The notes under the pieces are model-generated. The model had not been told where the DNA came from and made no database searches. It saw nothing but the letters and a program-made list of their open reading frames with translations. A stretch of 64,000 nt of DNA from Branchiostoma floridae (lineage: Eukaryota; Chordata; Leptocardii; Amphioxiformes; Branchiostomatidae): assembly GCF_000003815.2 (NCBI RefSeq), contig NC_049991.1, positions 14,955,447 to 15,019,446 on the forward strand, in the 5' to 3' direction. Positions 33,601 to 45,293 of the stretch are shown here, piece after piece. The position numbers and the translations under genes were made by a program. Position 1 is the stretch's first letter, and every line of letters starts with the position of its first letter.

Positions 33601-36600
33601 AAACCACGTCTCAAGTTGAAGAGCTGAGATAAATAATAAGTAAGGTGTTGTTATCTTAAGTTAACCTTGGCAGGGTTTTAACATTGTAAAGCGCTGCTCA
33701 GCGGGGTGTTGTGTTGATGTGGATATATGATAAGACGTGTGCAGTGGCTGATATAGTGGCCATTACGGCCCTGTGGAGTATTGCCAGTAATGGGGGTTAT
33801 GTCCTTCCTACAGATTTTTTTAAAAATATCCAGTCGTTTACTGATGATTCCACTAAAAAGCTACAAAAGGACTGAGATTTTTGGAGCTGTAAGAATCTGG
33901 ACAAGTGAATAATTTGAAAAGTTTGACTTGGAACAATGAAACAGAGAGAAGGACTAAAAAAAACTGCTGTTCTGTCCTTCCTACAGACGCAGCGTCCCCA
34001 GCAGCAGGGTCAGCAGACAATGCCATGGACGTGGAGACTGCTGCGGGAGGAGATACACAAGGTAGAACTTTTTTTTTTTTAATTGAATTTTTCAACATGA
34101 AGTTATAGATACACACATACAGAAAAACCGAACCTCTCTAATGCACCAAGCTATCCTTATCTATCATCCCTCATTGTATACATAACAAGTCATATAATTT
34201 TTTATATACATGTGGTTATATCATGGTTATTATCAAAAGGTAAACTCTCCTCATTTCTACAATTCCCTAGCCTGGGTGCCATCCGGATGGTAGTTCACTC
34301 TGACGTTTATTATACACTAAATACAGTCGCTTCTCGCTCTGACTTTTATTATATGCTATATACAGTCACTTTTCTGCTATTCCGTCAGGGAACCTTTAAT
34401 AATGTCTGCAATCATCCAAATTTTGGACGGGAGCATGGTTAGTCAATACACATGAGCAAATTAAAGATTGGGTTCAACCGCTTGTTTGAACAGGCCTTCC
34501 AACACCCGAAATGCCCTCCGTCCGCTTGCGAGAGGGCCTGTTGTCATTGAACAAGTGCTCCGTTCCTTAATTCGCTCATTAACTGACGTTACCACCAAAA
34601 GATTTGAACATATATCTCCCCAGACGGGTAGCAGAAGCAAACATAGGAACAAACTGGATGGTAGCCAGACAGTTGCCCTACGTGAAGTTCAAATGAGATT
34701 AGAGAAGCTTCATTGGCACAACAGAAAGTACCTTGACATTCATACAGTCAACTGCAAACTACAAAACTTTAACACAAAATAAATCTTATATCCATAATAC
34801 AGTGAAACTTGTCTAAGAAGACCACCCTGGGGACCAGTGCAAAGTGGTCGTTTTAGACACGTGGTCTTCTTGTGCAAAGAAAGAAAAAGTGACAAGATAC
34901 AATGACAGACACAATGACTTCAAAGTTAATGGTCTTTAAAATAGTTTAATTCCACGAACCTGTACATTTGCACATGAGAAACATTATCACTGTTGAACGG
35001 TCTTCCTGTATGATTCATATAGTATTGTTATACCAACCAAAATTTAGGGCTATTCTTTCAAATTTTCGTAGCTTTTTGTTGCCGGAGCAGCGTCATTTTT
35101 CCCGCCGGCATTGTCTGTCAAAAACTTGTGAATGGGCGACACCGTCAAGACAATGGTCCATATTGCTACAACAACATCGCTGTTTTCAGTGGAGAACCCG
35201 ACGCCCCACGAGTGTTTTAAAATGCAATTTTCGTGTTAACAACGCTAATTGCCTATCTTTTTACTTTGTGAATCACAGCCAACGGGTCAGAAATAAGTTG
35301 GGGAGCTTACCGCCATAACAAAAAAGCACACGCACACACGCCCGACAAGACGGGAACCTTCTTTCAAATCGGCAGCACGGCAGAAAAATAAGTGGTTCAT
35401 TTCAACGCTGTTACCCATGAAAATAATGTGGGTGAGTTTGTTTCTCTTCTGGCGCGGGTCTTAAAGTCTCAACGCTGCCAAGAAGACGAAAATTTGCCGA
35501 GAAAACAAGTTTAACCCCACCGACGCTTCTAATCATGGAGATGTTGACAAATCGACGCTTCACTAGAAGCAGGGGTGAGCAGCTTCTCAAAAAGACACAC
35601 ATACACCTTTTATTCTCTAATGAAATGTGTTATAAAGTTATAAAGATATCTTATATCTGTTACCTTTACTTTAAACAAGTTTTATGAAAATAAATTTGCA
35701 TTTTGTAGGGTTTAAATGTAGAGTACAATAACAACGCACGCAACATTTCTACCTACATTCCAGTGGACTTTCCCAATGACACCGTTTGACCTCTTGGGCG
35801 CCATGTTTGATTTTGGCTCGGCGCGATAACAGAACCACCCAAACACACAGATTTTGCCGTCATTTCCCGGCAGTTATGATAAAAAATCGACGATGTTATA
35901 CCCTTGAAAATAACGCAGTGGTTTCGGTAACATTTTAGTTGCCAAAACACAAGCCAATTTTAGCGATATTTCTCGCAAGTTATCATCAAATATCGACAGT
36001 TGCTAGAGTCTTGAAAATGACGCAGTCGTTTCGGCAAGTTTTCTTCGCCAAAACACAAGCCGATTTTTGCGGATTTCCCGCCAGATATCATCAAAAATCG
36101 AGGCCACTACACACTTGAAAATGACGCGGTCGTCTTCGGCAACATTTCGGTCGCGGGCGGACCGGATTCGGGGTGGTCGCGGTCACAGAAGACAAGTGGT
36201 CGCTTTGGCCACGTTGCTTAATGCTTGTGTCTATGGGGAGGAAAATCGGGACCGGCCAAAAGCGGTCGTAATAGGCCGATGGTCGTCTTACAGACGTGGT
36301 CGCTTATACAAGTTTCACTGTATATCAGTAAGGTCATGTTACAACAATCATGTAAGGCTAATGGTGGGTTTCGGTATTATTTTCCGATAACAAAGTAATC
36401 CTTTATGTGTCTACATATTTTTGCATTATGAGAGTTGTCATGGCTGACAATGCAATCAGTCTGCTTGTGGCATTAATTCTCTAGATATTTGTTATACTTA
36501 AGCAAAGAAATATGAATATCTTAGTGTGTATGACATCATAACCAGAGTAAGTCATAAGGTTGCCTTGTCCAGAACTCAGAATACTCACCTGCCATTTGTG

Positions 36601-39600
36601 GAATGTTTTTCCAGATTGCAGGCTAGCCAAGTTAGTTTTGCATGGTAATTGATTTCAGGCTTCACCGCTTGGTATTACAATGTATAAATCAAAATCAAGC
36701 TATTAACAAGTATTGTAGAAATCAACAGCAAAATGCGTTACGTTCCCAACCAAATCTAGGTACGTATTCCCACCTGAATGTCGAGTAAGGAAAAAGGTGT
36801 AAAGTGCCTTTCCCAAGAGCACAACACCGCAGCCTGCCAGGGATTTGAACCCAGAACCTTCAGGTTCTAAGTCAACAAGACCAACTTCCCCTGAAAAAAG
36901 TCATGGTTTATTAGCTGATATCTGTAGTGTCTCAAATAGATTAGGGAACAATAAACACATAATGGCTTTTACAATGAAACCCCAAGTGTCAAAAGGCATA
37001 CCCATGGCTCATCCTTTGTGTGTTATCAGACATCCATTATACCTCAACAAGTGGCTCATGAGGTTAGTGGCATAGAGAGATAAATCCAGAGTTGGAGACA
37101 CTATTGATCAATTGTTTGATACCCACTGAATAATTGATGTTTCAAGTGCTCAATTAGTGAGAGTGCTCTTTGAAAACAAATCCATAATCTTGGTTGTTGA
37201 AATCAAGATCAAAACAACAGGTATGGATTATTACCACAATCTGGTCTGTTTTATGTACTTTTGTATTATGTTGCTCTCTATAGCAAATGCTTTACGGAAA
37301 TACATATTGCTAGATATATAAGATTCATTGATACATAGGCAGGGCTCAAAATATATTTTTCTTGTGGTTCATACTACTGAGCCAACTTGCCAAGTTGATG
37401 TTGTTTTTCTTCTGCAACCCCAAAATAATTTCCTGCATCACAACTATTCACAAGTTGTAGGGGGATTGTTTAGTTGGAGATTTTAAACTCCATTCCCTCA
37501 CACAGAAATGTCATACATGGCCTCCTTTGATCAATACTGGCCATGGTAACATGCTAATTGACATCAGCCCCACAGCTTTGGCTATCAGGATTACTGTTTC
37601 TCCCACAAAGAGCACATCTATATTTGTCAGGTATTCCAAAATGACCTGTAGAACTAATAAAAGAAGACCCATGCTGATCTGAAATGCCCATTATTTCTCA
37701 AAAAGCTTGTCCAGTGGTGTATATTGAATGAAAAAAACAGCATAATCCTCTATCCCTGAATGTCTAACCTTCATTAATGGAACATTTATGGTGGTTTCTG
37801 TTCTGCAGAGCCTATGGACGACCCAGAGCCACCCCCTGCAGAGCCCAAGCCTGGGACTGTAGACGACATGGGTAGGTCCCTGTACCTGTACTGTTCCATG
37901 TACTCATCCTCCTATGCACAGTCCCCAACCAGCTAATCGCCTATGTGGGGACCCTGCTATCTGAAGGGCTACCCCGGTTACTGACCGCCCTGCCTATGAA
38001 TACAATGAGCTTACCCTTAAATGGGAACCAGGCAAAATCGCGCCCAATCAGGCCTTTGCGAGATCCCTTCTGAAAACTGAAAGGCTATTCTCTGATTGGC
38101 TGACAGCTGGTTTGTGGCGACGCTCACAGTAACCGAGAGTGGCCCTTCAGATAGCAGGGTTCCCACATAGGTGGATAGCTGGTTGGGCTGGGAACTGTGC
38201 GTAGGAGGATGCATGTACTAAGCTTGGAGAATGATAGATGGATTAGTTCCCATCCTTCCTGTGTTTCCAACTATTTGTTGTCAACGTCACTCAAGAAGGT
38301 CTTTATAGATTGGGATGATATTTGGTCTGTGGGTTAGTGTTGGGAAAACGAAGGTCAAGGTCAATTTTAGGTCCCCTGGTGTGTGACCTTAGTGCTGCAG
38401 CATAACGTCTGGTTTTGACAGACATGTCCTAGATATGCTGTGGTGTAGATTGTTAAATGACAATGAGTGAATGACAATGATCATTATTGCATATCCCTGC
38501 CCAACATGGGCTAAATGCTTTGAGTTAGATAGATTAAGTATAGGTGTAAAGAGGTTACATTTTATGTCATCTAAAATCTACAGAGTCTCCTCTCTCTTTT
38601 TAAAACTTGTGTAAATAAATTTACAGAGCTTTTCCAATACATTCTACTTAATGACGTCTTGTCTTGCAGCAGCGGCCAATGGGGAGTTAGAAGAAGAGGA
38701 TGAGGGAGAGCTCATGGAAGAGGAGGAGGAGGAGGAAGAGGAGGAGGAGGCTGCCAAGGCGACAGCAGCTGTCAAGAAGAAGCCTCCAGAGCCAGATGAA
38801 CCCTCTGCGCCTCTCAAGGAGCACATCAATGTCATCTTCATCGGCCATGTTGGTCAGTACAGATTTATCAAAAGATACTGTTAATGCATTTAAGTTCGTG
38901 GGGATAATAGGGGATAATAGATAAACAAATGCATGAAATAGATTTACACTGTCTCCATATAGGATAAGGGGTGAAATGGAAGCATCCATTTTTCATTGGG
39001 GTTTTGCAAAAGAGTCTATGCTTGTATGCATTGGGATGAACTGAAACCTACATATATATGTACAACTTTCAATTCCGTAAAGCTGTCACTTTGCTCAGTT
39101 CCATTGTTTCTTTCCTACAGATGCCGGAAAGTCTACCATTGGAGGCCAGATCATGTAAGTAGTAATCAGTGGTACTGTGAATCAATTCGATATTGCGTTT
39201 GGTTCTATGAAACGTTATGTCATTATGTTTAAGTTACATTCTTAGTTTTGCGATTGCTTCTTTAACATGTTGTCTTTGTGGCACTTTAGGTACCTGACTG
39301 GTATGGTGGACAAAAGGACACTGGAGAAATATGAGAGAGAAGCGAAGGAGAAGAACAGAGAGACTTGGTGGGTCGACTTTGCTTTTGTTTAATGCACTTT
39401 ATGTCATACTGGGCCAAGATAACATTGGTAATGGCTGTTCTTGACTGGTCCTAATTTTATGGTGTCACTGGGGCTTCTACTTGTATCATTTGCCTCTATC
39501 AAGTAATTTGAACACACTTTGTGTGCGTCGCTGACGAGAATTTGAATACTGATTCAGACATTGGATTTTTTCAATTTTTTTGGTTTGAGGACCCCAAATT

Positions 39601-42600
39601 TTTTCAGTTTCTGGTAGTGTTTTTAGCAGTGTATTTTGCAACACCCTTACTCCCACACCACCCACATTTCAGACCAGATGAAGTAGTGTCCTCCCAAAAG
39701 CATCCACTGGGATGTCATAGTTGTTGATTTGGTCGATATGGTTGCATTTACATATATGTCATACATTATGTTACAATTTTCAACTTTACATCCGTACACA
39801 AAATAAAGTGCTTACCAACAAGCTTTCGATCAGTCCTCTGATCCTTATCAAAATATCCTTATCTGACACAAAATATATGTCATACAGATGGAATGTTTTT
39901 TCTCCTTCTTTTGAAAGGTACCTGTCATGGGCATTGGACACCAACCTGGAGGAGAGGGAGAAAGGCAAGACAGTGGAAGTAGGGAGAGCGTACTTTGAGA
40001 CAGAGAGAAGGCACTTCACCATTCTCGACGCTCCTGGTCACAAGAGCTTTGTGCCCAACATGATCGGTGGAGCCTCGCAAGCTGACATAGCTATTCTGGT
40101 AACTGTTGCTCTATTATCAGTATAAAGTCAACAAATTGGAAATATTCAAAGGGAATTATGAACTTTCAATGCAATGTGTTTTCTAATTGTTGTTATTGCC
40201 ATACGTTTTGTTTTCTGTGGCGACAACCAGCAGAGGTGTTTTATACTAATTTTTTCTGTCTTTTATGATCAATTTAATCAAATAAATAAATCAATAAAAT
40301 GCTATGGTCAGGATAAAAAAAAAGCTCTTCCCTGGACTATTACACATTCATTGGGGGTGGGGGTGTTTGGGAGTCTAATACTTAATTATAGTCTTAGTTG
40401 TTTCTCAGTGGGTTCATAACAACCTGTTGCAACTAATGTTTGCACATTTTGCAAGCATTTTTTTGAAACAATCAAATGAGAATGCTCCTACATTTATTTT
40501 CAATTTTTTTTTTACATTACAATGTAGTTAGCTGTTTTGACTTTGTATTTGTCTGTTCCAGGTGATTTCTGCTCGGAGAGGAGAGTTTGAGACAGGATTT
40601 GAGAGAGGAGGTCAGACGAGAGAGCATGCCATGCTGGTGAAGACAGCAGGAGTCAAGCACATAGTTGTAGTTATCAACAAAATGGACGATCCCACGGTCG
40701 AATGGAGTCAAGCAAGGTAAAATTGAAATCACCCTTTTCTATTGTCTTTCACCCTGTCTGTGATTTAGAAGGTGTAGGGGCTTAAAACATGAAAGACTTG
40801 AAAAATGGTATGTACAATGTACTGCTTTGTCTGCTTGGCACTCAGCACTTATGAGTAAGTATAGAAGTTGAACACACTCCACTACCCATGGACTAGCCCC
40901 TACTGTAGTGGAATGTGTGGCCCAAGGGCTATTGAGATGGAGTTTAGTATACTCCTATACACTAACAGATGGGAAGTATTTTACCTTGTGATGTTTAAAG
41001 TGTGGCTGAATTCGTGTTTTTTAATTCCCTAGGTATGAAGAATGCAAGGAGAAACTTATCCCATTCCTGAAGAAAGTTGGCTTCAACCCCAAGAAGGATC
41101 TCTACTTTATTCCCGTATCGGGATATACCGGTGCCAACCTCAAAGAACCAGACAGAGAGATCTGTCCCTGGTACAGGTAAGGACACTTTTTAAAAACTCT
41201 TCTTAAAAATAGGCATATTTTCTTTTTCTGCAGAGCTTGTGTATTTATAATAAGGACAAGAAATATAAGCACATCATTACTCATTTGATATATCCTGTGT
41301 ATCAGGTTGAAACATTGTTTTGGCAACTCTTCTCTTTCATTGGCAAGAAATATCAGTTTCCAAGAGCTGTAATTTACAGATTTGAGTAGTCTATTTCAAT
41401 CTGTAACCACCATTTAACTTTTTCCCTGCATCCAACCTTGTAACCAAAGAACAGAGAATTGGGTGCCAAATTGCTACTTCAGTATTCTAAAGGTTAATAC
41501 ATGTACCACATTTAACATTCACTTTCTGCTTATGTCATAAAAGATAGTGGAAGTTTCTGAAGACTGAATACAATTTTGAAAGAACATGTTTAAGTTGTCA
41601 GATTGTCTGATTACTACCTTCTTTTTTTCTCTCCACAGTGGCCCACCCCTAATCCAGTACCTAGATGAATTGCAAAGTATCGACAGAAGGACGGACGGGC
41701 CCATCCGAGTGCCTATCACAGACAGATACAAGGACATGGGCACAGTGGCACTGGGCAAGCTGGAGTCAGGAACAATCACCAGAGGCATGCAGCTGTTGCT
41801 CATGCCAAACAAGGTACAACACAGCTCAGCATGCTTCACTTCACTTTCACTTGATTTGTTTAACCACAACAGTACAACTCAGATCATTGACCTGTTTTTC
41901 AGGTAAGCCTGGGGAACAATTACATAACATTTGATAATAACAGACACATCACAACATTATAACATCAAAACACATAACAATCAAGCACACAACATCAAGA
42001 AACAATAACACTATAGATAAAAGCAATGGGAGGTTACAGTGGTGTAGTTGTAGAGATACTCTGCTTAAATGACCTGTACCTCTAGCGTACTTCTTTGGCT
42101 GAGAGGTAGACTATTCCATAATGCTGAGCCATAAACAACTACGGTACAAGGTTACTCAAGGCTGATAATAGACTTGGACTTGAGCTTGCAATGAGTTGAA
42201 TATTATGAGGCTTTGGATAAAGGTAAACTAATTGTTATATTCGAAACGTTGGCTCATGTAAATGCTGTATGTGGTTGGGAATAAAGAACTTTGTCATACA
42301 GTTAAGTACCAACCTGATGAAATACTTTACGAATGATGCATTTTTGTTGTTCCAGACAACTGTAGAAATCCTGGCCCTACAGTCAGATGAGAATGAAGTG
42401 GAAAGTGCCAGTCCTGGAGAGAACCTGAAGCTGAGACTCAAGGGTATAGAGGAAGAGGTAGGTTATGATGGTGCAGAAATATTTCTTTAGTTTGTCAAGG
42501 AAGTACGAAACTTTTGAGTAACTTTCACAGTGCGAAAGTTACTCAACCAACTGGGTACATTTTGGAATCAGATGTTTCCCATAGCATCCACTATCTTATG

Positions 42601-45293
42601 TCAGCGACTTGCGAAAGAGTCTAGTATTGGATGCTGTCTGAAATGTCTGAATATTTGCAAGATCTACCCTGTTGCTTGAGTAACTTTTGTATCCTGTATT
42701 ATTTTACGGGTAGGTAGATTAAGCTTTGTTATCAGGAAGATGTCAGGTTTGAATGGCTGTTATTGTAATGTGATGCTTTTCAGCAAAGAGGCTATCAGAA
42801 TGTTAACTAAATGTATGGTATTTTATGTTCTAACTATTTTTGAGGCAAAGAATGACTATGCTGAAATCTGCAGCATTGTGTAAATAATAGGATCCTCTTC
42901 CCCTTTGTGCAGGACATTATCCCAGGCTTCGTGTTGTGTTCACCAGACAATGTGTGCAGCACAGGGAGGGTGTTCGATGCTCAGGTATGGTGGCTCACAT
43001 CACTGTTGTTTACAGAACTTAAAGCTATTCATTCACCTGTACATGATGTTTACTTTGATTAGAAGATGTGAAATACGTGTCATCCTTTTGAGGGGACGTT
43101 AAGCTGTTAGTCCTGTGTATTGGGAGTCATTAGACATCAAACTGCTGCTTGTAAATGAACCCAACACCTCTGTTGAGTATAGATCTGACCTGGTGTGTTT
43201 GGCTAAAGACATGACACAGTCAGCTATATAGCATTACACTTTGCCTCATCTTCACACTGATCTATTGGTGGTAGGACAGTATCCAAAGGGCCAACCAATT
43301 TATCTGACATGTGCATGCCTACGGTGGCCAATTGGATCCTGGTTGGCCTTTGGATACTGGCTTGACACCATTACCGTGTTTCTTGTAATTAAAGTGTGCA
43401 CTCGGACATTGGCTTTGACCTGAAGCACCAACTTCTAAGTTGAAATGTCAAAAAAGTATGTCCTTGCTTACAAGAAATATGGTAGATCTGCTTGGAGATA
43501 ACACTTTGCCCCATTTGAGGATGACCTGCTGCTCTTACATGTTTTTATTTCGGGACATCGTGGTTATGTATGGCTATAGGACAGGGCTGTCTTCAGCTTT
43601 AAATTTTTGTCCTTCCCACTCATTGTTTGGTAGCCCATGTTGTTGATTTTCCTGGTTAAATATGTCATTTTAAGCTTATAAAAGTACATGTTCAACAGTT
43701 TCATGTAATTTTTGGGACAGATGGGGTAAAATTATTTTCTGTCCCAGCAAGCAAATTTCTGTCCCGGGACGGAAGGACACGTCGTAAGACTTACTGTAAA
43801 TGCATTTAAGTTTTGGGGGGTTTAATTTCGGGATAGCGGGATAAATGACTTTTCACGGTGGTTTTAAGTTCACGGCAGCACCATGCACTGTAGCACATGC
43901 CATGGAAAAATTTTCACGTGGTTTTAAGTTCGCGGTGAAACGGACACCACGAAAACCGCGAACATAAAACCACCGCAAACATTTCTGCATTTACAGTACA
44001 CTTTTCACCATTAGAGGATGACCTGCTGTTCTTACATGTACATTGTGGTTATATTTGGCTGTAAGACTTATTTTTGTTTTGCCCTGTCAGGTGGTGATCC
44101 TGGAGCACAAGTCCATCATCTGTGCCGGCTACAGCTGCGTGATGCACTGCCACGCCTGCGTGGAGGAGGTGCAGTTCAAGGTGGGTGTGCCAGGTGGCGT
44201 TGATATGTGCTGCCACTTATTGTGATGTCATGTGGCGGTACCTTGTGGGGTTACATTTTACCTTGTCTCTGCTCTGTTCAATGATTATGACATAATCAGC
44301 GCTCATACAGGATAGATTATTACCTCCAAAAAGAAGGTAAATGATATGTTTCAGGATGTTTGTTTTGTATCTGTGTGTGTTTGTGTGTGTGTGTGTGTGT
44401 GTTTGTTTGTTGTGAATGGATCCATATGATACTTCGTATTTGGGTAGGAATCAGAGTAAGGAAAGTTTTATTATGGACCACTGGTGGCTTTCTTTGGTAC
44501 TGCAAGATAAGTTTTTAGTTATTCTTTTTGTTATTCTTATAGAATTGAAACATGTCCATGTCTGCATTTGTCTGTCTAGGTATTGCTAGCATTGGTGGAT
44601 AGGAAGACAGGCAAAATCGACCAGACGAAGGGGAGGCCACGTTTCATCAAGCAGGACAACATCGTGATTGCTCGGTTGGAGGCCACAGGACTCATCTGCA
44701 TCGAAACCTTCAAGGACTTCCCTCAAATGGGCCGCTTCACTCTACGAGATGAAGGTAAGAAAAACAGTCTTGTGTTAACTTTTTGCGACCTTCCCCTGGA
44801 GGGGACTGTCTTAACCTTTTTCTGTTTTCTCGATGTTAGCTGAAATCAACCACTTCTCAGTGTTGAAGCACTTCTATTAAAGAACATTCAAATCACGGGG
44901 AGGATGAGTAAAATAAACAGGGGTAAGACTAAGAGGGCTAAAAATGTTTCTATAGCAGCCCATATCGAATGATAAAGGTTTCGTCCAGCAGAATTCACAA
45001 TCTTGTGGTAAGGCCACACTGACAGAATTTTATGAATGGCGTCCACGTACGATTTTTCCTGAATGGACTGGATGCTTTGTCCTGTGGTTTAGCAGCATTT
45101 TTTTTCTGAATTTTTTTTCGCCTGTGCGCATTAGTTTTGGGGTCTACAGAGGATGTCACTCATAACGTTAAGTCAGTGTGGCCTAAACATCTAGTCTAAG
45201 TGTAAGCAAATCTAGAATCCAACTGACAAACTTGTGTCCCATCATGCAGGTAAAACCATTGCCGTTGGCAAGGTGCTGAAGCTGCGAGAATAA
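27678..45293 (+). CDS. GSPT1: Eukaryotic peptide chain release factor GTP-binding subunit eRF3
   Basis: Fifteen coding exons join to 584 residues: 27678-27861, 33987-34061, 37809-37871, 38670-38852, 39121-39154, 39290-39367, 39918-40098, 40562-40716, 41033-41176, 41639-41813, 42356-42457, 42913-42984, 44091-44180, 44580-44754, 45250-45293. Residues 36-47 ([12 protein letters not shown]) are a PAM2 motif that binds poly(A)-binding protein. An acidic linker ([10 protein letters not shown]) precedes an EF-Tu-like GTPase: G1 GHVDAGKST 166-174, G3 DAPGH 243-247, G4 NKMD 305-308, G5 SGYTG 347-351. Two beta-barrel domains follow to KVLKLRE. eRF3 delivers and activates eRF1 at stop codons. Both human GSPT1 and GSPT2 are eRF3s; an invertebrate orthologue predates the intronless GSPT2. 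The ATG at 27678 aligns with the human start. Introns 1 and 2 (6.1 and 3.7 kb) are filled with transposons. Confidence 0.97.
28935..29400. repeat. Diverged ~240-bp tandem duplication in GSPT1 intron 1
   Basis: The first unit (from about 28938) and the second (from about 29177) share ordered words: GTTATTGGACT, GGCCAACAG or GGGCAACAG, GTGACCTTG, ATTTGGATA, and TATTCTCCAC. No open frame is involved. Confidence 0.6.
29866..30044. mobile_element. Mutator-like MITE (TAATCTCCAAG family), copy 2
   Basis: It starts TAATCTCCAAGCAGATCC and contains ATAAGATAATATCAA and TTTGATACTATTTTATGCCA. The right end is degraded to CCTGTAGATTA. The flanks TTGAATAAG and TGTATAAGG are similar but not identical. It lies in GSPT1 intron 1. 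Confidence 0.75.
31413..31624. mobile_element. MITE of the TACTGTAAATGCA family (best-preserved copy)
   Basis: The ends are TACTGTAAATGCAG and GTATTTACAGTA. The interior has the family palindrome CGCGGTGACCACTTCACCGCG and two AACTTAAA-CCACCGCGAA blocks. It is 212 bp, has no ORF, and lies in GSPT1 intron 1 just before a Harbinger-like MITE. Confidence 0.85.
31655..32015. mobile_element. Harbinger-like MITE with TTA target duplication
   Basis: GGCCACACCAATTTAATTTC continuing to about 31688 is the exact reverse complement of 31982-32015, giving a perfect terminal inverted repeat of about 34 bp. TTA flanks both sides (31652-31654 and 32016-32018). GGCC-starting termini and a TWA duplication fit PIF/Harbinger. 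It is 361 bp, AT-rich inside, without transposase. Confidence 0.9.
32592..32803. mobile_element. Old copy of the TACTGTAAATGCA MITE
   Basis: The ends TACTGTAAAAGGAG and CATTTACAGTA remain. CpG-rich family words have decayed by apparent CG-to-TG/CA change (for example AGTGGTTTTAAGTT). It lies in GSPT1 intron 1. Confidence 0.65.
33051..33580 (-). mobile_element. 5'-truncated LINE insertion with poly(A) tail and 12-bp target duplication
   Basis: On the minus strand the open frame down to 33143 encodes the end of a non-LTR reverse transcriptase with a zf-RVT zinc-binding motif ([17 protein letters not shown]). A 16-nt poly(A) follows (T-run at 33051-33066). ATAGACAACGGA occurs exactly on both sides (33039-33050 and 33581-33592), defining target-primed insertion. 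Only about 530 bp of the element remain. It lies in GSPT1 intron 1, antisense to the gene. Confidence 0.92.
34800..36320. mobile_element. pogo/Tc1-like non-autonomous element, TA-flanked
   Basis: The left end CAGTGAAACTTGTCTAAG-A-GACCAC is mirrored by GTGGTCGCTTATACAAGTTTCACTG at the right, and TA lies on each side (34798-34799, 36321-36322). Subterminal GTGGTC/GACCAC words repeat in both orientations. The interior contains about 2.5 tandem copies of a ~115-bp unit. The 1521-bp element has no recognisable transposase. It lies in GSPT1 intron 2. Confidence 0.8.
35850..36145. repeat. ~115-bp tandem repeat inside the pogo-like element
   Basis: The recurring block runs TTGAAAATRACGCAGTSGTTTCGG, then GCCAAAACACAAGCC, then TTTCTCGCAAGTTATCATCAAA/TTCCCGCCAGATATCATCAAA (each part shorter than a full unit), and appears about 2.5 times. 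Confidence 0.7.
36770..36875 (-). mobile_element. tRNA-SINE fragment, reverse orientation
   Basis: Read on the minus strand it gives a B-box (GGTTCAAATCCC) followed by GTGCTCTTGGGAAAGGCACT and TTACACCTTTTTCCTTACT, the body of the SINE at 56195-56392. The A-box part is not recognisable. It lies in GSPT1 intron 2. Confidence 0.7.
37905..38211. mobile_element. Long-TIR MITE with exact 8-bp target duplication
   Basis: Arms of about 80 bp are inverted copies: CATCCTCCTATGCACAGTCC, CAACCAGCTA and CCCTGCTATCTGAAGGGC on the left have complements on the right. CATGTACT flanks both sides (37897-37904 and 38212-38219). It is 307 bp and begins only 33 bp after GSPT1 exon 3. The 8-bp duplication suggests a hAT-like transposase in trans. 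Confidence 0.9.
43277..43359. repeat. Hairpin in GSPT1 intron 12
   Basis: CAGTATCCAAAGGGCCAACC pairs with GGTTGGCCTTTGGATACTG around a loop of about 45 nt. It is a short palindromic MITE relic or unclassified repeat. Confidence 0.7.
43792..43998. mobile_element. MITE of the TACTGTAAATGCA family
   Basis: The ends are TACTGTAAATGCATTTAAG and TGCATTTACAGTA. The interior includes GTTCGCGGTGAAACGGACACC and CACGAAAACCGCGAACATAA, each with short mismatches to other copies. It lies in GSPT1 intron 12, 92 bp before exon 13. Confidence 0.85.
45012..45183. mobile_element. Harbinger-like MITE with TAA target duplication
   Basis: The ends GGCCACACTGAC and GTCAGTGTGGCC are exact inverted repeats. TAA flanks both (45009-45011 and 45184-45186). 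It is 172 bp and lies in the last GSPT1 intron, 66 bp before the terminal coding exon. Its TIR resembles but is not the same as the GGCCACACCAA family. Confidence 0.85.

Noticed and set aside
34468-34782. 104-aa open frame ([18 protein letters not shown]...) as a gene
   Set aside because: No recognised family, no splice context, lies in transposon-rich GSPT1 intron 2. It could be a retroelement scrap but this cannot be shown.
38644-38989. Ser-rich and Leu-rich minus-strand open frames opposite GSPT1 exon 4
   Set aside because: They are shadows of the poly-Glu codons of the real exon.
39780-39870. Penelope-type or other retroelement end (GATCAGAGGACTGATCGAAAGCTTGT on the minus strand, given in pieces: GATCAGAGGACTGATCG, AAAGCTTG)
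   Set aside because: The wording resembles common repeat tails, but no coding remnant, tail or duplication supports a specific element.
44382-44412. (GT)n microsatellite as a regulatory element
   Set aside because: Ordinary simple repeat in an intron, with nothing to support function.
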